Notes: generated from the letters alone by a model not told the origin. A stretch of DNA of 32,806 bases from Gemmataceae bacterium (GCA_028288765.1 JAQGHQ010000504.1:1-32806), one strand, 5' to 3'. Shown: positions 15,458-23,550, counted from the first letter of the stretch. Numbers and translations: made by a program.

Positions 15458-15673
15458 TCAAGCAGCCGGGACCGGGGCCTTCGGCACCAGCGCGAGCAGG
15501 GTCAGGATCGTCTCGACGAGCTTGACGAGGTCGGGACCGTGCGTGAGGAGCCACTGGAGGATCTCGCCGTTGCCGATACCGGCCACCGCGACAGCCGCCT
15601 GGACCGGGTCGGCCCCGCGGTCGACGAGCAACTGGGTCAGCTTTGCTCGGAGGCTTGCGAACGGATGGAGCAT
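15458..15673 (-). CDS. small helical protein, last gene of the minus operon
   Basis: A 71-residue protein starting MLHPFASLRAKLTQLLVDRG, with AGAGG eight bases before ATG. It is amphipathic and mostly helical. The C-terminal segment LVKLVETILTLLALVPKAPV is hydrophobic enough to touch a membrane. No family recognised. It closes the leftward series of exported and protease genes and ends at the hairpin shared with the deaminase gene. Given the phage-like context it might be a holin accessory or a structural peptide, but nothing in the sequence shows this. Confidence 0.55.
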   Translation of the reverse strand: MLHPFASLRAKLTQLLVDRGADPVQAAVAVAGIGNGEILQWLLTHGPDLVKLVETILTLLALVPKAPVPAA

Positions 15674-15783
15674 GGCCTGTACCTCTGGGAAAGGGATCTC
15701 AGGTAGGGCCCCGGGCCGGCCGCGGTACTGCCTCTCCCCTCAGCCCGCCGCACCGACCCGGGGTGTTTCGCCCGGGAGTCACG

Positions 15784-16089
15784 TCACCGGCCGTCGTACC
15801 CGGCCGGGTTGCCGCGGAGGTACCGGTTCCATGCCCGGTCCTCCTCAGACTTCGGGTTGGCGATCCGGGCGGACGGCCACGGCCGGTGGTTCGAGTCGAT
15901 CACGGGCGGGCCGTAGTACGTCGACCCGATCGACCCCCCGGGCTCCGAGCATCCCGCGACCAGCCCGCCGGCCGGGTACGACCACGACGGCCGGGCTTCG
16001 TGAAACACCGGCCTCTGCGCGGTGGGTAGGGCGATCGCGACCGAAGGGATTGCCCCCAGGATGACGGCCGCCATGAACGCGGATCGCAT
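15784..16089 (-). CDS. small exported protein
   Basis: A 101-residue protein with an N-terminal signal peptide (MRSAFMAAVILGAIPSVAIA, probable cleavage after ALPTA or near residue 20). The mature part is rich in aromatic residues, Pro and Gly (SWSYPAGGLVAG, STYYGPPVIDSNHRPWPS) and ends in a charged segment NPKSEEDRAWNRYLRG. A ribosome site AAAGG stands seven bases before ATG. One cysteine is in the mature chain. It lies 42 bases downstream of the basic 57-residue gene in the same direction. Function unknown. Confidence 0.6.
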   Translation of the reverse strand: MRSAFMAAVILGAIPSVAIALPTAQRPVFHEARPSWSYPAGGLVAGCSEPGGSIGSTYYGPPVIDSNHRPWPSARIANPKSEEDRAWNRYLRGNPAGYDGR

Positions 16090-16131
16090 GTCAGAACCTT
16101 TCGAGGGGCGAGGGGGTGACAGGGGGAAGGG

Positions 16132-16305
16132 CTACCGGTAACCCTTCTTCGCCCGCCGCTTCGCCACCCTCTTGCGGAAGGCCCGGTCGTCGTTCTTCCC
16201 GTGGCCGCGGATCTGACCCTTTCCCCGGTAGTGCCCACTGTTCGGCGGCCAACTCGGATTCACGTCACGGATGAGGGGCAGGTCGAACAGGCTTGCGTAG
16301 TCCAT
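16132..16305 (-). CDS. 57-residue basic protein
   Basis: Begins MDYASLFDLPLIRDVNPSWP and ends in a strongly basic tail AFRKRVAKRRAKKGYR. The ATG at 16305 is preceded by GGAGGGACC, a strong but close ribosome site. No signal or membrane segment. The basic end suggests nucleic-acid or envelope binding (inference). It lies 32 bases after the serine protease stop, on the same strand. Confidence 0.55.
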   Translation of the reverse strand: MDYASLFDLPLIRDVNPSWPPNSGHYRGKGQIRGHGKNDDRAFRKRVAKRRAKKGYR

Positions 16306-16337
16306 GGTCCCTCCGCGACCGCGGGCGTGGATCAGCC

Positions 16338-17342
16338 TCACCGCCGGAATCGCCCACGACCCGACGGAGCCGGACAGTTGCCGCCGGGGCATCCGCCGCC
16401 GAATGGGTTGCTCGGCGTGATGCCCGGGGCCTGCGGCCGGCACGCGCCGTCGGGACAGCCCGGGGCCGCCGGGGGGATGGCGGGCGGCGGGGTCGATCTC
16501 GCCGCCTCCCGGGCCAGCCGGCGGGCCGCGAGTCTTTCCTTCAGCCGCGGAAACCAGCCTTTCCGCCCGTCCAACACGGACACGGTGAAGGCGTGGACCG
16601 CGTCCAGCCGGACCGCGTACTGGCACTCGCCGGCACCCCAGCACACCCCGACCATTTGCCCGTCGGCGTTGAAGATCCCGCTGCCGCTGTCCCCGCTCTG
16701 GCTGGGGATGGTCGTGTTCAGGCAAGGAGACGATATCCGCGGTGCGATCACCACCCCGACCTTCTCGGTCGGCTTGTGACCAGGCATTCGGCCGCCGAAC
16801 CCGTACTGCCGGACCGGGGTTCCCGGGGCCGGGAGGTCCGTCGCGATCTCCACCGCGGGCAGCTCGAAATTTACGCTCAGAAGGCACAGGTCCGGCCCGT
16901 TGACGTGGATGGAGCCCGGCCCGGTCGTGGAAACGGACGACCCCCCGAGGTACGTCGCCGTGTAGCTCCAGGGCTGTCCGTCCGTCTCGTGGATGATCGT
17001 CACCGGCCGCGCGGCGTCCTCGACCACGTGGGCGTTCGTGAGGATCAGGCTGCAGCCGGCCTCCGAGGCGATCACGGTGCCCGTCCCGCACGCGGCCATC
17101 CCCCCGCCAAGGTCCCGGCGGACGTAGACGGTCGACGCCTTCGGGTCGGTCGGCTTGCCCGCCGCCGGGCACTTCCCCGGACAGGCGCCCGGGGTACACT
17201 CGCAGGCATCGCCGCAGACGCACGCGGGCTTCTTCGGCTCGCCGACAGTGAACGCCGGCGGGTCGACGTAATCCGGCGGGTCGTTGGCACGGGCCGGCGT
17301 GGTCAGGAGCGCGAGCAGAAAGGCGGTCAGCAACCGGGTCAT
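16338..17342 (-). CDS. exported trypsin-like serine protease, Cys-rich
   Basis: A 334-residue protein with a signal peptide (MTRLLTAFLLALLTTPARA). A Cys-rich insert follows (about 41-58, CVCGDACECTPGACPGKC). The chymotrypsin-fold triad is His105 in LTNAHVVE, Asp151 in GPDLCLLSV and Ser219 in QSGDSGSGIF. After the catalytic domain come a basic stretch RLKERLAARRLAREAAR and a Pro/Gly/Cys-rich tail (GCPDGACRPQ, FGGGCPGGNCP). GGGAGAA is placed well before ATG. It acts outside the cytoplasm and may process the neighbouring exported proteins or particle components. Such GDSG proteases are common in planctomycetes, and placement beside a papain-like peptidase in one operon is notable. The triad is clear; substrate is unknown. 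Confidence 0.85.
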   Translation of the reverse strand: MTRLLTAFLLALLTTPARANDPPDYVDPPAFTVGEPKKPACVCGDACECTPGACPGKCPAAGKPTDPKASTVYVRRDLGGGMAACGTGTVIASEAGCSLILTNAHVVEDAARPVTIIHETDGQPWSYTATYLGGSSVSTTGPGSIHVNGPDLCLLSVNFELPAVEIATDLPAPGTPVRQYGFGGRMPGHKPTEKVGVVIAPRISSPCLNTTIPSQSGDSGSGIFNADGQMVGVCWGAGECQYAVRLDAVHAFTVSVLDGRKGWFPRLKERLAARRLAREAARSTPPPAIPPAAPGCPDGACRPQAPGITPSNPFGGGCPGGNCPAPSGRGRFRR

Positions 17343-17383
17343 CAAAGGTTCTCCCTTGTGGGGTCGGAAACGCGGGCCGTCCG

Positions 17384-18229
17384 TCAGCCCGCTACCGGCG
17401 GGTCGTTGGGCTCTTGGGGGTCGTCGACGAACGCCTCGATCACGCACACGTCGGCCTGGTCGCCGCCGCCGAACAGGTGGTTCTCGTCCAGGTACGCCCG
17501 GCCGTTGCCCCACGGACCCCACCGGGCGTTCCAGCTGTTCACGTCGTCCAGCACCCACCGGCCGTCGGGCAGGAGCTTCACCCCGTCCGCGTGGTTGCAG
17601 TGGTTCCCCGGGCCGCGATCGTGCCCGGCCACGCCGTACTTATCGAACGACCCAAAGGACCGCCCGACCTGATAACCGTAGACGGGGATCATCGGCTTCG
17701 GGAGCAACAGGGCGGAGATCACCTCCTCCCAGCTCGTGCAGTGGTACGCGGCCTTGATCCGGTACCGGGCGGCCTCGGCCTTCGCCCCGCTCGGCATCTG
17801 CCGCTGGTAGATCGGGTCCTGCCCGACGGTCGAGAACAGGCAGGTCCCGACCTGGGTCAGGGCCTGAATCCCGTCGGAGATGACGGCCCCGCTGTCCCTG
17901 TTGCCGTTGATGAGCGAGTACGTCCACCCGGGCGAGAGGACGACCGGCTTGCACCCGGCGAGGGCGCGGGCTCGCATCAGGCCCCCGGTCCACCCGTTCC
18001 CGACACAGGACCCGTGCCCGTTCTGGTCGAAGATCCAGCTTGCGAACTGATCGCGCCGGGACAGCTCGAACCACTCCGACCGCGGCAAGACCGGGTTGCC
18101 GGCCGCGGTGTAGTTCGGCAGGGCGGCCTTCATCTTCCCGGCGGACGGGATGGAGGCGAGGTAGCGTTTGTGCCCGTCGAACTCGACGTACGGGAGGTCT
18201 TTTTCGGGGCAGTGTTGGATATCGCTCAC
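17384..18229 (-). CDS. papain-like (C1) cysteine peptidase domain protein
   Basis: A 281-residue protein. Papain-type catalytic elements are in order: Gln69 and Cys75 in DQNGHGSCVGNG, His213 in HCNHADGV, and Asn231 in DDVNSWNARWGPWGNGRAYL, matching the Q...GSC / H / NSWG pattern of family C1. The start is GTG at 18229, overlapping the TGA of the upstream gene as GTGA, so it is translationally coupled. No signal peptide is visible. In phage-like clusters such peptidases can be endolysin-like or act in host takeover or maturation. Here it follows an exported proline-rich protein and a membrane coiled-coil protein. Enzyme class is firm; role in lysis is inference. Confidence 0.85.
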   Translation of the reverse strand: MSDIQHCPEKDLPYVEFDGHKRYLASIPSAGKMKAALPNYTAAGNPVLPRSEWFELSRRDQFASWIFDQNGHGSCVGNGWTGGLMRARALAGCKPVVLSPGWTYSLINGNRDSGAVISDGIQALTQVGTCLFSTVGQDPIYQRQMPSGAKAEAARYRIKAAYHCTSWEEVISALLLPKPMIPVYGYQVGRSFGSFDKYGVAGHDRGPGNHCNHADGVKLLPDGRWVLDDVNSWNARWGPWGNGRAYLDENHLFGGGDQADVCVIEAFVDDPQEPNDPPVAG

Positions 18230-19059
18230 GGGCTCATCGCTCCCTTCAGGAACGCGGAGAGGGTGGCCTCGTCGGCCGGCAGTTTTCGCGGCGGGGCGGC
18301 CTTCTTCCCCGTCTTGTCGAGCACGATCAGGGCGGGCACCCCGCCCGCCTCGGCGACCAGCGGCGCGTAGTTCTTCTTCGCCAGCACGTCGGCGTCGTCT
18401 TTCGCCCCGTAGATCCGGCACCGGCCCGCCGCCTTGAGGGCCGTGAGGGTCGGGCCGTTGACGAGCCTGGCGGTCGCCGCGTCGGGCGTGAGGTCGGCCA
18501 CTACGACGATCGCCCAGGCCCCCGTGCCGGACGGGGTTGGTTGCGGCTGGGGACCGGGGCCGGGCGTGGGGTCTGGTTTCGGTGCGGGAGGGGGCTCGGC
18601 CCCGACGTCGATGGGCTTGAGCAGCCAGTCCGCCGTACTCTTCGCCGTCGCGGGCCGGACGATCAGGGTCGCCCGGCCGCCCGTCGTCTTCTCCGCCACC
18701 TCGACGGTGACGACGTTTTTCCCCTTGTACAGGCGGGTTTCGCTTTTCCCGCTCCCGTCGATGAACCGCCCGCGGACCTTCAGCGGCCCGGCCTCCTGGG
18801 AGACCTTGAGCAGCCCGTCCGGGATCGCCAGGACCTCGACGTCGACGTCGCTGTCGACCACGTACCACGTGTCGGGCGTGAGCCTGGGGATGGCCAACGG
18901 GTCCGGGGACGGGGCCGGCGTTGGGCTCGGGGGGGGAACCGGGGCCAGGTCGGGGAACCGGATGACCGGCGTGGGGGTCGGGGCGGGTGCCGGCTGGCCC
19001 ACTGCCGCCGCCGCGACCAGAGCCGCCAGCAGGGTTGCCGATACACAGCGGAGCCTCAC
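18226..19059 (-). CDS. exported proline-rich two-domain protein
   Basis: A 277-residue protein. GTG at 19059 is chosen because GAGG lies five bases upstream; GTG six bases earlier is an alternative. Signal peptide VRLRCVSATLLAALVAAAAV is followed by a Pro-rich linker, a beta-rich domain (about 50-125, TWYVVDSDVDVEVLAIPDGL, KNVVTVEVAEKTTGGRATLI) and a second Pro-rich linker. The C-terminal domain (about 185-277) has AIVVVADLTPDAATARLVNG and AGGVPALIVLDKTGKKAAPP, resembling the alpha/beta part of thioredoxin-like domains without a CxxC. Overlaps the papain-like gene by GTGA. Function unknown; probably in the envelope. Confidence 0.7.
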   Translation of the reverse strand: MRLRCVSATLLAALVAAAAVGQPAPAPTPTPVIRFPDLAPVPPPSPTPAPSPDPLAIPRLTPDTWYVVDSDVDVEVLAIPDGLLKVSQEAGPLKVRGRFIDGSGKSETRLYKGKNVVTVEVAEKTTGGRATLIVRPATAKSTADWLLKPIDVGAEPPPAPKPDPTPGPGPQPQPTPSGTGAWAIVVVADLTPDAATARLVNGPTLTALKAAGRCRIYGAKDDADVLAKKNYAPLVAEAGGVPALIVLDKTGKKAAPPRKLPADEATLSAFLKGAMSP

Positions 19060-19190
19060 GGTCACCTCGGGAAAGGGGAAGAGGATCGGGCACCCGGCCG
19101 GGGTCCGGTCGAAATCCGCGGGGGCCGAGTGCCGCCCGCGGTTAGACTTCTCGCCGGCCCGGCCGGGTGTCTCGTCAGCCCGCGGCTGCC

Positions 19191-19574
19191 TTACTCGGGC
19201 TTCTCCCGCGGGGCGGGCGCCTTGAAGCTGTCCGGCCCGCCGAACTTGAGCGTGTGGACGTCCTGCTTGATCGACCTCTGGCTGTCGTCCAGGCGGTCGA
19301 CCGCCCGTCGCATCTCCTGGACTGCCGCCCGGAGTTCTTCTCGCTGACTCTTGAGTTCGTCCCGGAACATCCCCCGGTCTTCCCGGGCCTGTTCCGCGAG
19401 CTGCTTTTGGAGGCCCTGGAGTTGGGAGATCGTCACCCAGACGAGGAACAGGAAGACAAGGGCAACGAGTCCGGCGAACCCGGCCTGGAGCCACAGCCGG
19501 GCCCCGGGCCCCAGGTCGACCATCCACGCGGGCATCCGGCTCGCAGGTTGGTCGTCGGGTGTCGTGTCGGGCAT
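19191..19574 (-). CDS. membrane-anchored coiled-coil protein
   Basis: A 127-residue protein. The N-terminal 25 residues are polar, then there is one membrane helix (about 28-48, LWLQAGFAGLVALVFLFLVW). A long heptad-rich segment follows (50-108, ISQLQGLQKQLAEQ, DELKSQREELRAAVQEMRRA, VDRLDDSQRSIKQDVHTLKF), then a Pro/Lys-rich tail. GGAGG sits seven bases before ATG. One helix plus coiled coil at the start of an operon with peptidases is reminiscent of spanin or holin accessory proteins in lysis cassettes, but many host proteins share this form. The right long inverted repeat lies upstream (19823-19948) and may hold its promoter. Confidence 0.7.
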   Translation of the reverse strand: MPDTTPDDQPASRMPAWMVDLGPGARLWLQAGFAGLVALVFLFLVWVTISQLQGLQKQLAEQAREDRGMFRDELKSQREELRAAVQEMRRAVDRLDDSQRSIKQDVHTLKFGGPDSFKAPAPREKPE

Positions 19575-19619
19575 CTCGCGGCCTCCGGGTCATTGCTCCC
19601 GGCATGATGGCCGCTGGGC

Positions 19620-19841
19620 TTGCCTGCCCGGTGGGTGGATAGGTTGATGGTGACGAGAAGGGCAGAACCGGCCGGGCTCGAGTGCGGGAGGTGCGGTTCC
19701 CCGAACTCGGTGGCGGTATGGCCGGCCCACCAGATCGGCACTATCACCCGCCTGATACCAGATCTACATGCCCCAAAAAACGCTCCCGGAACCCCCGAAT
19801 CTCACACTTCTTCCGGCGAGAGAACCAAGTTGATTGGTTAA
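19620..19841 (+). CDS. possible 73-residue zinc-ribbon fragment
   Basis: Plus-strand frame with MPARWVDRLMVTRRAEPAGL then ECGRCGSPNSVAVWPAHQIG; the CxxC could be half of a zinc ribbon. It has no clear ribosome site, ends inside the long repeat, and lacks a second CxxC. It may be a decayed gene or chance. Confidence 0.25.
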   Translation: MPARWVDRLMVTRRAEPAGLECGRCGSPNSVAVWPAHQIGTITRLIPDLHAPKNAPGTPESHTSSGERTKLIG

Positions 19842-19948
19842 GATTGGTTAAGATTTTCCGGCTTCAAACCGCGCACGCCCCTCGGCCGGCAGGACCGGGT
19901 TAACGAGTTAACTCGTTAACTCGTTAACTATACGTGAGTATATATTGA
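19823..19948 (-). repeat. long inverted repeat, right copy
   Basis: Forward strand shows ACCAAGTTGATTGGTTAAGA followed by TTGGTTAAGATTTT, a GC-rich spacer, GTTAACGAGTTAACTCGTTA continuing with more GTTAAC units, then CTATACGTGAGTATATATTG. Reverse-complemented, it aligns along its length with 10990-11116. It reads toward the gene starting at 19574. The stretch 19575-20067 has no other secure feature except a 17-base tandem at its right end. Confidence 0.75.
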
Positions 19949-20031
19949 GACTCGCGTCCAACCTATTACCGGCGGTCCCGTTGGGGCGGAAACACCACCC
20001 ATCCGAGACCGACCGGTCACGTCCAGACGAG

Positions 20032-20065
20032 AAGGGGACTGATGTGCGAAGGGGACAGATGTGCG
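20032..20065. repeat. 17-base tandem repeat, two units
   Basis: AAGGGGACTGATGTGCG followed directly by AAGGGGACAGATGTGCG, one mismatch. It ends two bases before the stop codon of the tail gene on the minus strand, between that gene and the right long repeat. Confidence 0.7.
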
Positions 20066-20067
20066 AA

Positions 20068-20418
20068 CTACGGCAGCGCGACGACCGGGGCGAGGACCTC
20101 GACGGTGCCGGAGGCCAACACCTGCTCGGTCCCGACGTCGGTGCGGTCGAACTGCCACCCGGCGACCCCGGCTGTGAGGGTGAGGGTCTGGGCGTGGGGC
20201 AAGGGGACGGAGAAGACGCAGGAGAAACTCGGGGCGGATCCCGTTACGGTCCGGGTGATGGTGGGTGAGGCGACGGTGACGGGGGTGCCGCCCCCGGCGG
20301 GGACGAGGGTGAACCGGACCGCCCACGCGGTCGGGTCGGTGGGGCTGGTGCCGGTGAGCGGGTAGACCACGTCCTCGCCGGCGTAGAAGGGCTTCAGGAT
20401 CTGGTTGGTGGCGGCCAT
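20068..20418 (-). CDS. phage baseplate/fibre-like beta-domain protein
   Basis: A 116-residue protein starting MAATNQILKPFYAGEDVVYP. It has the pattern of small Ig-like or BppU-N-like domains of phage baseplate and fibre proteins: AWAVRFTLVPAGGGTPVTVA, then GSAPSFSCVFSVPLPHAQTL, ending GTVEVLAPVVALP. Such N-terminal domains attach receptor-binding proteins to the tail tip. It lies one base after the preceding small gene, as the last gene of the tail cluster before the long repeat. Domain assignment rests on pattern recognition only. Confidence 0.6.
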   Translation of the reverse strand: MAATNQILKPFYAGEDVVYPLTGTSPTDPTAWAVRFTLVPAGGGTPVTVASPTITRTVTGSAPSFSCVFSVPLPHAQTLTLTAGVAGWQFDRTDVGTEQVLASGTVEVLAPVVALP

Positions 20419-20419
20419 G

Positions 20420-20647
20420 TCAGAATGTCCCCCAGGTGCCGCCGGCGCGGTCAGGGCCCGCCCACTTCCCGCCCGACCGGTCGGGATTTCCCCACGTCGG
20501 CGAGCCCCGGTCGGGGACGGCCCACGTGCCGCCGGGGATGACCCGGCCGGGTAGACCCGGGGTCGAACCGGTGCCCCGGAATAGTGAGACCAACCAATCT
20601 CGTCCGGCCTGCAACAGGCCCGCGAATTGTCGCTTGCTGCTCGCCAT
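20420..20647 (-). CDS. 75-residue Gly/Trp-rich small protein
   Basis: Begins MASSKRQFAGLLQAGRDWLV. The C-terminal half consists of imperfect short repeats around GGTWAVPDRGSPTWGNPDRS and GGKWAGPDRAGGTWG, a G-x-W-x(2-3)-PDR unit seen about four times, which suggests a repetitive beta structure. It sits between two tail-type genes (7 and 1 bases apart), so it is probably part of the particle. No ribosome site stands out; coupling with the upstream gene is likely. Confidence 0.6.
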   Translation of the reverse strand: MASSKRQFAGLLQAGRDWLVSLFRGTGSTPGLPGRVIPGGTWAVPDRGSPTWGNPDRSGGKWAGPDRAGGTWGTF

Positions 20648-20654
20648 GCGGGGC

Positions 20655-21884
20655 TCACGGGGTCACGGTTGGGGTGCCGTTGCCGCTACCGTCGAGGTTC
20701 CCGACGATGCGGGCGGTCCCGGGGCTACCCAGGGCGTCGTACTGCTCGGTCGCCGTACCCGCGTTCGACCGTTTCCCGGCAAGGGCGGCGGCGATGATTC
20801 GGAGCGCTTGCCGGACCGTCTTCCCGGCCTCAACCCCGTTGGCGATGTCGAGAAGGTCGTTCGCGATCGCGTCCCGCTCACCGGTCGTCAGGGTCATTGC
20901 TGATCCAATGGCAGCTGGCGAGGCCGGGAGGTTGGTCGTTTTGGCGCTGACGGCCGCGATGTCCGCCGACACGGTCGCGCCGGTTGGGGCCCCGAGCCGG
21001 GCGTAGCTGTCGCCGGTCTGGGGCTGGACCGTTCCGGGGACGCGAGTGAGCAGGGTGGTCGTCCCGGCGGTGTCCGCCCCGGCGTAGGTCGACCGGCTTC
21101 CCACGTTGGTGTCGAGGTTCGCCTTGATGAGAGCCCCGACCGACCCGGCCGTTCCGAAGTCGCTGCCCGCCGTCAGGTCCTGCCAAATCGTGGTAGCGAC
21201 GGTCGCGGCAGTAGGCGGGGCCGTGTAGCCGGAGGCGAGCAGCCAGTCGCCCTTCCCGTTGAGGGCGGCCGCGGTAACCCCGGCCGCAGTGATCCAGTTG
21301 GCCGGGATGGCCGGCAGGGTGACGGCGGTCGTCACCGACCCGACCGACCCGCCCACGTTCCCTGTCACATTCCCTTGCACGGACGAGGCCACCACCTGAC
21401 CCGCCGCCACGCTGATCTGGTTGGCCCCGGTGCCGGTGGTCGGGATCGCCCCGGCAGACCCGGAGGCGACGTTCGGGAGGGCCGTCAGACCCGCCCTGAC
21501 CCCGTCCTGGTTATCCCACCCGGTCAGCTCGATTTCCACCGGGAGCGGGGCCATGTTGGTCGCCCCGAAGAGGTGGAGGCTCACGCTCCGGCCCTTCGCC
21601 GCGGCCAGGGCGGCATTCGGAAGGTCGAGGCGATACCAGCCCTTCATGTTCGTGGCGTCGATCTCCTTGAACCCGCCCGACGACCACGCCGAGTTGACGG
21701 CCGCGAGGGTCGCCAGGGTGATCGCCACCGACCCGGCATTCGCCCCCGCGAACGAGTAGTACGCGGCCAGGCCCGCGGAAGTGAACACGAGCCCGGCCAG
21801 TCCCGCCCCGGTCGCGCTCGACGAATCGCGGACGAACACGTTGATGGACTGGCTCGTTGACCCTGCCAGGACGGACAGCTTCAC
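20655..21884 (-). CDS. phage tail fibre/baseplate upper protein-like
   Basis: A 409-residue protein. The first 130 residues carry a pattern known from phage tail and fibre proteins: FVRDSSSATGAGLAGLVFTS, then NMKGWYRLDLPNAAL and VEIELTGWDNQDG. A long Ala/Thr/Gly-rich repetitive middle (about 150-310, GNVTGNVGGSVGSVTTAVTL) has beta-prism or collagen-like low complexity. The C-terminus (about 330-409) is helical then beta, with SAMTLTTGERDAIANDLLDI and VGNLDGSGNGTPTVTP. It reads immediately after the beta-helix gene (3 bases apart). A role at the tail tip, attaching to cells, is inferred. Confidence 0.65.
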   Translation of the reverse strand: MKLSVLAGSTSQSINVFVRDSSSATGAGLAGLVFTSAGLAAYYSFAGANAGSVAITLATLAAVNSAWSSGGFKEIDATNMKGWYRLDLPNAALAAAKGRSVSLHLFGATNMAPLPVEIELTGWDNQDGVRAGLTALPNVASGSAGAIPTTGTGANQISVAAGQVVASSVQGNVTGNVGGSVGSVTTAVTLPAIPANWITAAGVTAAALNGKGDWLLASGYTAPPTAATVATTIWQDLTAGSDFGTAGSVGALIKANLDTNVGSRSTYAGADTAGTTTLLTRVPGTVQPQTGDSYARLGAPTGATVSADIAAVSAKTTNLPASPAAIGSAMTLTTGERDAIANDLLDIANGVEAGKTVRQALRIIAAALAGKRSNAGTATEQYDALGSPGTARIVGNLDGSGNGTPTVTP

Positions 21885-21887
21885 GGG

Positions 21888-23540
21888 TCACACTCCATCC
21901 AGGCTGGGGACGTAGAGCATCCCGGCCGCGCCGCCCGCGTCCTGGTGCTGGACGCCGATGTCGACGTACCCCTGAGTCGCCCCGCCCGGGTAGACGCCGG
22001 GCCACCCGGCGGCCTTCAGGGCCGCCCCTGCCCCGGCCGTGGCGTTCGGGGCGAAGTTCCCGCCCGCCGCGTTGACGAAAGGGTCGCCGGTGAGGGTTAC
22101 GTCGTGGGGGCCAATTGGCATACTGGTCCGGGCCCCGCCGGTGTTGTTAAAGAAGGCGTTGTAATCACAGAACAACATCGACCCGCCGTACACCGTGACG
22201 GTCGAGTTGAGCCCGACCCCGGAATTGTTCACGATCACATTTCCGAATATTGGCACCCCGTCCCCGGCGGTGGACGTGGCGAGACGAATCCCGTCCCGCC
22301 CGTTGCCATAGACGATGTTCCCCCACACCGGGGTTATGGAGCCGAGCTGGATGCCGTCACTGGTGGCGCCCGTGTTACCGTAAACGAGGTTGCCGACGAC
22401 GATGTTCCCCTGGGAGGAAACGATCCCGGGAACCGCGTTCGCGTCGACCCGACACCCGATCACGCGGTTGGCGCTGCCCGTGGCGGTCAGGTTGATCCCC
22501 GCGGTCCCGCCGGTGAGCGTGCCGGTGACCCGGCTGTTCGAGACCGTGGTCGAGTTGGAGTTCAAGTTGATACCGATCGCGGTACAGTTCTGGATGATCA
22601 GGTTGTCGTACCAGTTCTGCGTCCCGGCGGTCGAGACTCCGCGGGCCGCCTTGCCCGACCCGCCCCCGTCGATCGTCATGTCCCGGATGATGGTATTCGC
22701 CACGTTTGAGAACACGGCGGTGAACGAGGCCGTCGCGGTGAGCGTGGTCGTCTGGACCTTGTCGGTCCGGATCGTGCCGTACCCGCGGATGACACTCGGG
22801 GCGCCGGCCGCCCCGGCTACCGGTGCCAATTGGGCCGCGGTCGTGTACGCCCCGCTCTTCGCCCAGATGGTGTTCGAGGCGACCATCGTCCCGACCGCCT
22901 TGCCGAACGTCGCCAGCGCCCCGCCGATGGCTCCCGTCCCGCCCGTGCTCGCCGCGGTCCCGAGGGATCGGTCGCAGGTCGCCGTGGTCCCGGTGGTGGA
23001 CACGACCTCGTAGAACCCGACGGTAAACCCCGTCCCGCCGGTGATCTGGATCGTGTTCCCGGTGAGGGCCTTGCTGACTGGATTTGCGACTGACGTGAAC
23101 TGGGTAGTGGTGGCCCCGATCACCAGGTCCGTGTACGTGATCTCTGCCGCGTTCTGCTGGCTGTAGTCGACCCCGAACGTCCCGGCCGTCGGACTGGCGA
23201 CGGTCGCACACCCGGCGGTCGTGTTGATGCTGTCTGTCGTCCCGTTGAGGTACAGGACCACCGCCCCGACGGCGGCATTGAGGGTCGCCGAACCAGCCGA
23301 CACACTCACAATTAGATACCACCCGGGAATCAAGTTCGTGCCGGACTTGATGAACAGGTACGCTCCGACGTCCCCGGCCCCAAACGTGTAGGAGGGCGAC
23401 GACACGACCGGGGAGGCCGTGTTGGCGCTGGTGGCCGTGAGGTCGGTCGGGAAGTTGACGTTCGACGGGTTAAACCCGCCGCCGTTGGTGTCGCTCCCGG
23501 TTGTCCGGACCTCGATGTGCTGTGCGGCCGGCAGGGCCAT
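21888..23540 (-). CDS. right-handed beta-helix surface protein
   Basis: A 550-residue protein with a parallel beta-helix core from about 255 to 450. Repeated coils of N/T/V-rich sequence include IIRDMTIDGGGSGKAARGVS, NLIIQNCTAIGINLNSNSTT, GNIVVGNLVYGNTGATSDGI, and YGNGRDGIRLATSTAGDGVP. This fold occurs in phage tailspikes and polysaccharide lyases. The N-terminal 200 residues are beta-rich and Thr/Ala-rich, possibly the particle-attachment part. GAGG lies eight bases before ATG. Placed between two tail-type genes, it is a good candidate for a receptor-binding or glycan-cleaving spike. No catalytic residues can be named. Confidence 0.75.
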   Translation of the reverse strand: MALPAAQHIEVRTTGSDTNGGGFNPSNVNFPTDLTATSANTASPVVSSPSYTFGAGDVGAYLFIKSGTNLIPGWYLIVSVSAGSATLNAAVGAVVLYLNGTTDSINTTAGCATVASPTAGTFGVDYSQQNAAEITYTDLVIGATTTQFTSVANPVSKALTGNTIQITGGTGFTVGFYEVVSTTGTTATCDRSLGTAASTGGTGAIGGALATFGKAVGTMVASNTIWAKSGAYTTAAQLAPVAGAAGAPSVIRGYGTIRTDKVQTTTLTATASFTAVFSNVANTIIRDMTIDGGGSGKAARGVSTAGTQNWYDNLIIQNCTAIGINLNSNSTTVSNSRVTGTLTGGTAGINLTATGSANRVIGCRVDANAVPGIVSSQGNIVVGNLVYGNTGATSDGIQLGSITPVWGNIVYGNGRDGIRLATSTAGDGVPIFGNVIVNNSGVGLNSTVTVYGGSMLFCDYNAFFNNTGGARTSMPIGPHDVTLTGDPFVNAAGGNFAPNATAGAGAALKAAGWPGVYPGGATQGYVDIGVQHQDAGGAAGMLYVPSLDGV

Positions 23541-23550
23541 GTCGTCGGCC

